From: JAVKSM01 sp039583705 | GTDB lineage: Bacteria > Actinomycetota > Actinomycetes > Mycobacteriales > Pseudonocardiaceae | DNA length: 5,711 bases | Direction of reading: 5' to 3' | NCBI GenBank assembly: GCA_039583705.1 | Contig: JAVKSM010000150.1 | Span: 1 to 5,711, forward strand | In this document: in pieces, positions 1-5,282 of the stretch | Layout of the letters: each line of letters opens with the position of its first letter | How positions within the stretch are numbered: the first letter of the stretch is position 1 | Translations under genes and position numbers: made by a program | Notes under the pieces: model-generated | Databases searched by the model: none | What the model was told of the DNA's origin: nothing | What the model saw: the letters and a program-made list of their open reading frames with translations, nothing else

Positions 1-138
1 CGCCCGCGCCGGGCCGCCGGCGCGGGCGCGGGCCAGCCGCTGCCGCAGGTCGGCGACCAGGGCGCGGTGCGCCCTGACGTTGCGCTCGAACTCCTCGGAA
101 CCGGGGACGGCGGAGCTGCGCAGCACCGGCGCGTCCAT
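1..138 (-). CDS. Acyl-CoA carboxylase beta (carboxyltransferase) subunit, N-terminal fragment
   Basis: The gene runs off the left edge; only its first 46 codons are present and there is no stop. The start is ATG at 138, behind a strong GGGAGGTGA ribosome binding site (145-153) with a 6-base spacer. The peptide begins MDAPVLRSS, continues GSEEFERN and RAHRALVADLRQRLARARAGG. This short N-terminal strand plus Arg/Ala-rich helix resembles the segment before the carboxyltransferase domain in actinobacterial propionyl-, acetyl- or methylcrotonyl-CoA carboxylase beta subunits. In that family the subunit moves the carboxyl group from carboxybiotin to an acyl-CoA. The catalytic domain lies outside the window, so family and substrate are inferred from the N-terminus alone. 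It begins 49 bases after the phosphatase stop on the same strand, so the two may share a transcript. Confidence 0.6.
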   Translation of the reverse strand, partial: MDAPVLRSSAVPGSEEFERNVRAHRALVADLRQRLARARAGGPARA

Positions 139-144
139 CGCGGG

Positions 145-153
145 TCACCTCCC
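145..153 (-). promoter_or_regulatory. Strong Shine-Dalgarno of the carboxylase gene
   Basis: On the minus strand this reads GGGAGGTGA, a near-perfect match to the anti-Shine-Dalgarno sequence, 6 bases before the ATG at 138. It fixes the start of the partial gene and indicates efficient independent translation initiation, rather than dependence on the phosphatase gene upstream. Confidence 0.75.
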
Positions 154-187
154 GGGACGTCAACGACGACTGGCTCGTCCCGGCAGG

Positions 188-1426
188 TCACGGGGACGGC
201 GGAGCCACCGAACGGGGGAGCAGCGCTTCGTGCCCGTGACCCGACCACTCGACGAGCAGCAGCGTCGCGTCGTCCTGGAGCCGGCCCTGCTGGTGGGAGA
301 GCACGGCCTGGGTCAGCCGACGCAGGGTCTCGGGGGTGGACAACCCAGTCGACAAGGCCCGCTCGGCGAGGTCGACGAGGCGGTCCAGGCCGAAGAACCC
401 GCCCGTGAGGTCGCGAGCCTCGGTGATCCCGTCGGTGTAGAGCAGCAGCCGGTCGCCAGGCTCCAGGTTCTCCTCACCGCCCCCGACGCCCACCGGCGCT
501 CTGACCGGGCGGAGACCGAGGGGCAGCCGACGGGGCGCCGCCAGCTCCTTGACCGCCTTGCCGTCGCGCAGCAGCAGGGGTGGCGGATGACCGGCGAGCA
601 GGTACGCGAGGTGTCCGGTCGCTGTGTCCAGGCGGGCGAGGACGGCGGTGACGAAACGGCCGTCGGTGGCGTGCTGGCCGATCAGGCTGTCGGCGTTGGC
701 CGCCGCGGCCGCCAGGCTGGCCTCACCCCTGCGACGGGTGTTGCGCACGGCAGCGAGCGCCAGCGCGGTGGTCAACCCGGCCATCACGTCGTGGCCCACC
801 CCGTCGAAGACCGCGAAGCTCGCCATGTGGTCGTCGACGGCGTAGTCGTACCCGTCGCCGCCGATCTGGTCGTAGGGCTCCAGGGTCGCCGTCACGACCA
901 GGTTGGTGCAGGCATAGGTACGCGGCGGCATGAGCTGCCAGAGCAGCTCCGACGCGACCGACAGTGGGCTGGTGCGGCGCACGTGGTGGAGGGTGTCGCT
1001 GTAGGGGAGCTTCGTGACGATGACGTGTCCGAACAGGCCCGACAACGACCAGCAACGCTGCCGCAGCACGAGATCGTCGGGGTCCGCGCCGGCGGGGAGC
1101 TCGATGCGCAGCGCCCCGATGCGCTCGGTGCCGTCCAGCACCGGGACCCACAGCACGGGACACCGCTCGTCGGACCCCGCCAGGATCTCGCTCAACTGGA
1201 ACGCGCGGCCAGCCAGCGTGGCGTCGACGGAGAGCTGCGGCGCGGATCCCGGGCGCAGCGGGGTCAAGACGACCTGGGCCAGGTCGGCGACGAACAGCTC
1301 GCCGGTCATGCCCAGCCCGTCCAGCGCCTCGTCGAGCAGCATCGGGAGCTGGTCGCCCCGCACCAGGTGCGCATCGTCGATCACCTTGGCCAGCGCGTCC
1401 CACCAGTCACCCCTGCTGTCGACCAC
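188..1426 (-). CDS. SpoIIE/PP2C-family serine phosphatase with GAF-like N-terminus
   Basis: The product has 412 residues. Residues ~10-140 form an alpha/beta GAF-like sensor region. A linker helix near 155-170 (SELLWQLMPP) resembles the LQ.SLLPP linker of RsbU/SpoIIE phosphatases, and the phosphatase domain spans ~175-395. Visible motifs are IGGDGYDY (188-195), FDGVGHD (207-213), LLAGHPPPL (277-285), LLYTDGITEARD (328-339) and QDDAT (384-388). Candidate metal-binding aspartates are D191/D194, D208, D332 and D385/D386. Such enzymes dephosphorylate phosphoserine on STAS anti-anti-sigma proteins in partner-switching control of sigma factors. No anti-sigma kinase or STAS gene is in the window, so the target is unknown. 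No membrane segment or signal peptide is evident, so it is probably cytosolic. The GTG at 1426 is the first possible start after an in-frame TAG; its ribosome binding site is weak, and a later start is possible. Confidence 0.9.
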   Translation of the reverse strand: MVDSRGDWWDALAKVIDDAHLVRGDQLPMLLDEALDGLGMTGELFVADLAQVVLTPLRPGSAPQLSVDATLAGRAFQLSEILAGSDERCPVLWVPVLDGTERIGALRIELPAGADPDDLVLRQRCWSLSGLFGHVIVTKLPYSDTLHHVRRTSPLSVASELLWQLMPPRTYACTNLVVTATLEPYDQIGGDGYDYAVDDHMASFAVFDGVGHDVMAGLTTALALAAVRNTRRRGEASLAAAAANADSLIGQHATDGRFVTAVLARLDTATGHLAYLLAGHPPPLLLRDGKAVKELAAPRRLPLGLRPVRAPVGVGGGEENLEPGDRLLLYTDGITEARDLTGGFFGLDRLVDLAERALSTGLSTPETLRRLTQAVLSHQQGRLQDDATLLLVEWSGHGHEALLPRSVAPPSP

Positions 1427-1440
1427 CTCGCCAACCTACT

Positions 1441-1453
1441 GGGTGCAGCACCC
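1441..1453. repeat. 13-base dyad (6-bp arms, 1-base centre)
   Basis: GGGTGC-A-GCACCC is a perfect inverted repeat around a single base, 15-27 bases upstream of the GTG start of the phosphatase gene. With a 1-base centre it is a poor RNA hairpin and better suited to binding a dimeric protein. The position would suit an operator or translational control site, but no known regulator motif is recognised. Confidence 0.4.
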
Positions 1454-1480
1454 TCCGCATGATCACACACGGTGAGCAGT

Positions 1481-1492
1481 CCGGTCGACCGG
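1481..1492. repeat. 12-base perfect palindrome
   Basis: CCGGTCGACCGG is a perfect 12-base palindrome in the 86-base gap between the epimerase stop and the phosphatase start. It lies 55-66 bases upstream of the phosphatase start. Such a site could be bound by a dimeric regulator, or it could be chance in GC-rich DNA; the sequence alone does not decide. Confidence 0.35.
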
Positions 1493-1495
1493 ATC

Positions 1496-1512
1496 CCGCG
1501 GAGACGCCGCGG
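1496..1512 (-). repeat. Stem-loop abutting the epimerase stop codon
   Basis: CCGCGG occurs twice, separated by 5 bases. The copies are self-complementary and can form a 6-bp GC stem with a 5-base loop, directly after the TGA (1515-1513) of the minus-strand epimerase. It could be a weak terminator or an mRNA 3' stabiliser. No U-run follows, so it is not a classic intrinsic terminator. Confidence 0.35.
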
Positions 1513-2700
1513 TCAGCGGGTGTGGGCGGGCGGGTCGACGGCCAGCGCGGCCGCGAGCCCCGGCGCGAGCGGCAGCCGGGGAAGCAGGCAGGCCTGCACC
1601 GCGTGGTAGACATCCGGTTTGCCCTGCCACACGGTGGCGGCGGGCCGGTTGTCCGGCCCCAGCTCGTGATGCCAGGAGCCGCGGTCGGTGTCGACGAAGC
1701 AGCGCCGGGCGTGGTCCCACCAGCGCTCGTAGCAGCCGCCATAGGACGGATCCCCGGTGCGGCGGTGCAGCGCGTCCGCGGCGGCGATGGCCTCGCACAC
1801 GACCCAGTGCATGCGGGAGCGGACGACGGGCCGGTCCCGCCAGTCCAGGGTGTAGACGAAGCCTGCCGCGCCGTCGACGGCCCAGCCGGTACGTACTGCC
1901 CGGTCGAACAGGGTGCGCGCCGTGGCCGCGAGCCACGGCGGTGGCTCGGCGGTCGCCGCCTCCAGCGCCAGCAACAGTCGCGACCACTCCAGTGCGTGCC
2001 CGACCGTCGTGCCGTAGGGCCGGAACGGGTCGTCCGGGTGCTCGGCGTGGTAGGTCGGGCGCGGCCGCCAGCGCTCGTCGAAATGCTCGACCACCCGGGT
2101 ACGGCCGGAGACCACCCGCCGCGCGATGCGCAGCGCCCTGCGGCGCCAGGCCGGGTCACCGGTGGCGTCGGATGCGGCGAGGAACGCTTCGACGAGGTGC
2201 ATGTTGGCGTTCGCCCCGCGGTATGCCTCCGCGTCGGTCCAGTCCGCGGCGAAGGACTCGGCACAGGCCCCCTCGTCCGCCCGCCAGAACCGGCGCTCGA
2301 CGACGTCGCACGCCTCGGCGAGCAGCTCATGGGCGCCGGGACGGCCGGCGACGGCGGCGCTGGCCGCGGCGAGGACGACGAAGGCGTGCGGGTAGGCCTG
2401 CTTGCGGTCGCTGCCGCCGCTGGCGGCGTACCACCCGCCGTGGCGGTCGTCATGCAGCGGCGCCGCGGCCAGCGCGGCGATCCCGTGGTCGACCAGAGCC
2501 GCCGCACCCGCTCGTCCGCGCAGGTGCGCGAGGGCGAAGACGTGCGTCATGCGCGCGTTGACCCACGTGTGGAGCGGCTCACCGGGACGCGGCCGGCCGC
2601 CGTCGTCGAGCCAGCCGAAGCCGCCCCCGGGCAGGGTGGCCCGCTCGGCGAAGTCGAGCAGCCGCTCGACTTCGCCGTCCAGCCACGTGGCCTCGACCAC
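1513..2700 (-). CDS. AGE-family sugar epimerase/isomerase (YihS/mannose-isomerase-like)
   Basis: From GTG 2700 the product has 395 residues, the usual length for this (alpha/alpha)6-barrel family. Members interconvert aldoses and ketoses (mannose/fructose, sulfoquinovose/sulfofructose) or epimerise N-acylglucosamine. Visible signatures, numbered from this start, are ARMTHVFAL (R50), GGWYA (~88-92), ANMHLVEAF (H168, E171), PFRPYG (~225-230), GHALEW (H235), HWVVCEA (H298, E303), SWHHELG (~342-348) and GKPDVYH (H366). R50, H168, H235 and H366 sit at spacings like the active-site Arg and His residues of E. coli YihS, including the two catalytic histidines. The substrate cannot be told, because no sugar operon surrounds the gene. 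The frame stays open to a TTG at 2808 and contains a GTG at 2784. GTG 2700 is preferred because homologues start just before the TWLDGE segment and the longer versions would cover the efp -10 box. It is probably cytosolic. Confidence 0.88.
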   Translation of the reverse strand: MVEATWLDGEVERLLDFAERATLPGGGFGWLDDGGRPRPGEPLHTWVNARMTHVFALAHLRGRAGAAALVDHGIAALAAAPLHDDRHGGWYAASGGSDRKQAYPHAFVVLAAASAAVAGRPGAHELLAEACDVVERRFWRADEGACAESFAADWTDAEAYRGANANMHLVEAFLAASDATGDPAWRRRALRIARRVVSGRTRVVEHFDERWRPRPTYHAEHPDDPFRPYGTTVGHALEWSRLLLALEAATAEPPPWLAATARTLFDRAVRTGWAVDGAAGFVYTLDWRDRPVVRSRMHWVVCEAIAAADALHRRTGDPSYGGCYERWWDHARRCFVDTDRGSWHHELGPDNRPAATVWQGKPDVYHAVQACLLPRLPLAPGLAAALAVDPPAHTR

Positions 2701-2792
2701 CGGCCCACCGTCCCACGCGAAGCGGCCGCGCCGCGCCGCGGGCCGCTGGTGGAGCTGGCCGGGAGAGGAAATCGAGGCACCCACGCGTCCGG

Positions 2793-2798
2793 TAGAAT
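2793..2798 (+). promoter_or_regulatory. Putative -10 box of the efp promoter
   Basis: TAGAAT matches the actinobacterial TANNNT -10 consensus and lies 67 bases before the efp GTG, implying a leader of about 60 bases. No good -35 hexamer is seen 16-18 bases upstream, around 2769-2776, which is common for housekeeping actinobacterial promoters. The box lies in the divergent spacer between the epimerase and efp, the expected place for an efp promoter. Confidence 0.5.
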
Positions 2799-2852
2799 CG
2801 GTGTCCAAGCGCCTGGCGTGGTGACCGGCGCGCTACCCCCGTACCCGCTGGC

Positions 2853-2857
2853 GAAGG
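2853..2857 (+). promoter_or_regulatory. Ribosome binding site that fixes the efp start
   Basis: GAAGG lies 8 bases before GTG 2866. The efp frame stays open far upstream, on the antisense of the epimerase, so this site and the family's N-terminus decide the start. Confidence 0.65.
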
Positions 2858-2865
2858 CAGAGCTC

Positions 2866-3429
2866 GTGGCAACGACGAACGACTTGAAGAACGGTATGGT
2901 GCTGAACCTGGACGGGGGACTGTGGACTGTCGTCCAGTTCCAGCACATCAAGCCGGGCAAGGGTGGGGCGTTCGTGCGCACCAAGCTGAAGAACGTGCTC
3001 TCCGGCAAGGTGGTGGACAAGACATTCAACGCCGGTGTGAGGGTTGACACGGCCACGGTCGACCGGCGTGAGATGCAGTTCCTCTACAAGGACGGCGCGG
3101 ATTTCGTGTTCATGGATTCGGAGACCTACGATCAACTGCAGCTTCCGGCCGAGACGGTGGGCGAGGCGCGAAACTACCTGGTCGAGAACAATGCGGTGAC
3201 GGTCGCCATGCACGACGGCGACCCGCTGTACGTGGAGCTACCGGCATCGGTCGTCCTGGAGATCGTCTACACCGAGCCCGGGCTGCAGGGTGACCGTTCG
3301 ACCAGCGGCACCAAGCCCGCCAGGGTCGAGACCGGCTACGAGCTCGCCGTTCCGCTGTTCCTGGACGTCGGCGCCAAGGTGAAGGTCGACACCCGCAGCG
3401 GCCAGTACCTCGGTCGGGTCAACGAGTAG
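2866..3429 (+). CDS. efp: Translation elongation factor P
   Basis: The product has 187 residues, the normal length for EF-P, which binds between the ribosomal P and E sites and relieves stalling at consecutive prolines. The N-terminus ATTNDLKNGMVL is typical of actinobacterial EF-P. The KOW-like domain I (~1-64) carries the loop IKPGKGGAF with Lys32 at the tip facing the peptidyl-tRNA. OB domain II is ~65-127. OB domain III (~130-187) contains GDRSTSGTKPA, the EF-P signature around ETGYELAVPLFLDVG, and ends YLGRVNE. The GTG start is set by GAAGG 8 bases upstream and by homology. Many actinobacterial EF-Ps have PGKGP in the loop, reported to work without lysine modification; here the last residue is Gly34. 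In many actinobacteria nusB follows efp, but here a decayed methyltransferase on the opposite strand follows, its stop 14 bases after the efp stop. Confidence 0.96.
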   Translation: MATTNDLKNGMVLNLDGGLWTVVQFQHIKPGKGGAFVRTKLKNVLSGKVVDKTFNAGVRVDTATVDRREMQFLYKDGADFVFMDSETYDQLQLPAETVGEARNYLVENNAVTVAMHDGDPLYVELPASVVLEIVYTEPGLQGDRSTSGTKPARVETGYELAVPLFLDVGAKVKVDTRSGQYLGRVNE

Positions 3430-3442
3430 TGACCGGGCGGCC

Positions 3443-3952
3443 TCAGGGCTTCTTGGCCACTCCACCGACGATCCATCCGGTGTCGATGGGAATCGTGGGG
3501 CCTGGCTCCCAGCGAGCGGCTGGCACCAGACCAGGCCACAGCCCAGCCCTGGATCAGCGACTCCGCTTCTTGGTGGGTGCGGAGTGTGAAGGGGGCACTG
3601 GCGTTGCGGAATCCTTCCCGCCATCCTCTGACCTCGTCTCGCGGTTTGCCGTCGCTGACCAGGTGGGGGTAGGCGAGGCAACTACCGGACGGCACGGCGT
3701 CCCGGAAGGCAGCGAGGATTTCGACCGGCCCACGCTGTCCAGCATGAAATGAGCCAGCGCGACGAAAAGGATGCCCACCGGCCGCCGGAAATCTATCAGC
3801 GCGCGAACCTCCGGATGATCCAGGACGGTGCACGGCCGGCAGGCGTCGGCCGTGATGACGGTCGTGGTTTCGCAAGCCAGCATGGCGCGGCCGTGAGTCA
3901 GCACGTGCGCATCCCGGTCGGCGTAGACGACTGGGTGGATTGCAAAGCGATG
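3443..3952 (-). pseudogene. Decayed DUF574-type SAM-dependent methyltransferase (truncated, two frameshifts)
   Basis: Three minus-strand segments in two frames join into the C-terminal ~170 residues of the DUF574 (S-adenosyl methyltransferase) family common in actinomycetes. Segment one, ~3952 to ~3735, reads VVYADRDAHVLTHGRAM, TTTVITAD, HPEVRALIDF, RPVGILFVALAHFM. Segment two, in the next frame from ~3733 to ~3540, reads VEILAAFRDAVPSGS, APFTLRTHQEAESLI. Segment three, ~3538 to 3443, returns to the first frame: PGLVPAARWEPGP, IDTGWIVGGVAKKP, then TGA. A 1-base loss near 3725-3745 and a 1-base gain near 3530-3545 explain this. In the real frame, translation would stop at 3556-3554. The N-terminal ~100 residues, including the SAM-binding glycine motif, are absent; homology fades beyond ~3955, and 3953-4062 holds nothing I recognise. 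Full-length relatives are about 270 residues of uncertain methyl acceptor. Sequencing error could explain the shifts but not the missing N-terminus. Confidence 0.78.
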
Positions 3953-4062
3953 CCATCGACCAGGGGCCGGGTCTGGCGAGCCACGGCGCTGGTCACGGGC
4001 GAAGCATTGATCAAGTCCACGCTCCTGGCCCTGGAAGGCCCGGGTTTCAGAGGGCTGTGCTA

Positions 4063-4479
4063 GTGGGCCTAACGTGGCACAACCCGAACTCTTTGGTCCT
4101 CGTCGACGGACCAGAAATCACCATCCAACCACCCCACCGTCGCTACGTCGGGACAGCTGACAGTGACCGTCAACCTGGCCACGATCAGGCCAAGCAGGTG
4201 GTCGCTGGCTACCAGGCCGGCGCCACCGTCTACGAACTCGGCGACCAGTTCGGGATCGACCGCAAAACCGTCAGCCGGATACTCCAACGACACAACATCC
4301 CGATGCGCCGAACCGGACTGCTCCCTAAGCAAGTCGATGAGGCCACGTGGCTTTACCAGGGCGGCTGGTCTACCGCCTAGATCGCCGAACACCTCGACTC
4401 CACCCAGCGGACCGTCCAGCGCCGGCTCGCCGAGCGCGGCATCACCACACGGGCCAGGCAGACCGGGGACGACGTCTGA
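4063..4479 (+). pseudogene. Tandem helix-turn-helix protein split by an in-frame TAG
   Basis: From GTG 4063 the frame gives 105 codons, a TAG at 4378-4380, then 32 more codons to TGA 4477-4479. Residues ~54-76 (TVYELGDQFGIDRKTVSRIL) form one HTH, followed by HNIPMRRTGLLPKQVDEA. A second HTH starts GGWSTA before the TAG and continues IAEHLDSTQRTVQRRLAERG after it. This paired-HTH layout resembles the C-terminal DNA-binding part of actinobacterial serine-recombinase-related proteins, where the interrupted position is normally a codon such as CAG (Gln) or CGG (Arg). One C-to-T change from CAG would create the TAG. No recombinase catalytic domain is present, so this may be a fragment or a stand-alone small regulator. 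No ATG, GTG or TTG follows the TAG in frame, so the second HTH would not be made separately. The true start is uncertain. The stop overlaps the next gene's ATG (TGATG). Confidence 0.65.
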
Positions 4480-5282
4480 TGACCACTCCTACCCCGATCA
4501 CACCGACTCGATCAAGTTCGGATCAGGCACCAGCCGTGCAGGCCGTCACCATCATCATGGGCGTCGTCGTCGGCCTCACCTTCCTCTTCGGCTTCGGCAA
4601 CGTCCTCAACCTCGCGCTTCGATTGGGGGTACCGGTCTGGGTGGCGCCGCTCGTCGCGCCCGCGGTCGACCTGTCCATCCTCGGTCTACTGCTGGGAACC
4701 CGACACCTCGCCCTCCATGGCGCGGCCCCAGAACAACTCCGACCAGCCCGCCGACTGCTCATCTTCGCCAGCATCGCCACCCTCGCCCTCAACATTGCCG
4801 ACCCACTCGTTACTGGCGCGTACGGCAAAGCCGCGTTCGATGCCGTCGGCCCACTCCTGCTTATCGGATGGGCCGAAGTGGGACCGGGACTGCTGCAGGC
4901 CATCAGCACCATCAGCCACCCCCCGAAGGAGACAATCCACGCAAACCCCAGCGGTACCGGCGCCGACACGGACGTCACCACCACGAACACCGTCGCGACC
5001 GGGCGGAGCGAAGGACCGGCCAGCGATACCACCAGTGGACCGGTGGCCATCGCGTCCGACGGCGATCTGATTGACCGCGCCCGGCGCGAAGACGCCCGCC
5101 ACTGGGCCGAGCACCAGCGACCGATTTCCGCGGATACGCTCCATAAGCAGTTGCGTATCTGTGCGGCCCGATCCCGGATGCTCGTGTCGATCACCAGAGC
5201 AGACCACAAGGGTGGCGGCGGCCGCATTGGTGAGCGGGGCTGCGGCGGTCAGGGTGAGCCCGGCAGGTCAGCAGTGGTGTAG
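4479..5282 (+). CDS. DUF2637-family (Spd-like) four-helix membrane protein
   Basis: The product has 267 residues from ATG 4479, which overlaps the upstream TGA as TGATG and implies translational coupling. Four hydrophobic segments fit the DUF2637 layout: ~20-47 (VTIIMGVVVGLTFLFGFGN), ~52-74 (VWVAPLVAPAVDLSILGLLL), ~91-113 (LLIFASIATLALNIADPLVTG) and ~117-142 (FDAVGPLLLIGWAEVGPGLL). A hydrophilic linker rich in Thr/Ser/Asp (~145-200) leads to an HTH-like C-terminal module, ARREDARHW, QRPISADTLHKQLRICAAR, MLVSITRAD (~200-235). The family is found in actinobacterial integrative conjugative elements and plasmids, near spread (Spd) and transfer genes; a role in plasmid spread is inferred, not shown. 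After ~residue 235 the sequence becomes a Gly/Arg-rich tail unlike the family, and it overlaps the end of the minus-strand gene by 34 bases, suggesting a lost native stop. No replication, transfer or integrase gene is nearby. Confidence 0.82.
   Translation: MTTPTPITPTRSSSDQAPAVQAVTIIMGVVVGLTFLFGFGNVLNLALRLGVPVWVAPLVAPAVDLSILGLLLGTRHLALHGAAPEQLRPARRLLIFASIATLALNIADPLVTGAYGKAAFDAVGPLLLIGWAEVGPGLLQAISTISHPPKETIHANPSGTGADTDVTTTNTVATGRSEGPASDTTSGPVAIASDGDLIDRARREDARHWAEHQRPISADTLHKQLRICAARSRMLVSITRADHKGGGGRIGERGCGGQGEPGRSAVV

Noticed and set aside
1407..1460. 17-codon minus-strand ORF from ATG 1460 overlapping the phosphatase start, a possible leader peptide
   Set aside because: No convincing ribosome binding site and no regulatory codon run; likely chance.
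80..1462. Long plus-strand open frame of 460 codons opposite the phosphatase
   Set aside because: It is antisense to a gene with clear SpoIIE motifs; the product is Arg/Gln/Gly-rich with no recognisable domain, as expected from high-GC third-position shadowing.
1496..1512. Classic rho-independent terminator after the epimerase
   Set aside because: The stem is only 6 bp and no U-run follows on the minus strand; kept only as a stem-loop.
1459..2865. Upstream extension of the efp frame giving a 656-residue fusion protein
   Set aside because: The extra ~470 residues are antisense to the epimerase and look like low-complexity shadow; efp has its own ribosome binding site and a normal family start at 2866.
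2547..3213. Minus-strand ORFs opposite efp
   Set aside because: EF-P conservation on the plus strand accounts fully for the sequence.
3749..4063. Plus-strand ORF of 104 codons
   Set aside because: Mostly antisense to the methyltransferase relic; the part beyond 3953 has no recognisable motif.
4378..4380. TAG as a programmed recoding or pyrrolysine-type codon
   Set aside because: No downstream hairpin or other recoding signal was evident, and a CAG-to-TAG point mutation in a decaying region is simpler.
4069..4392. Minus-strand ORF of 107 codons opposite the HTH frame
   Set aside because: The HTH motifs on the plus strand explain this DNA; the antisense product shows no family match.
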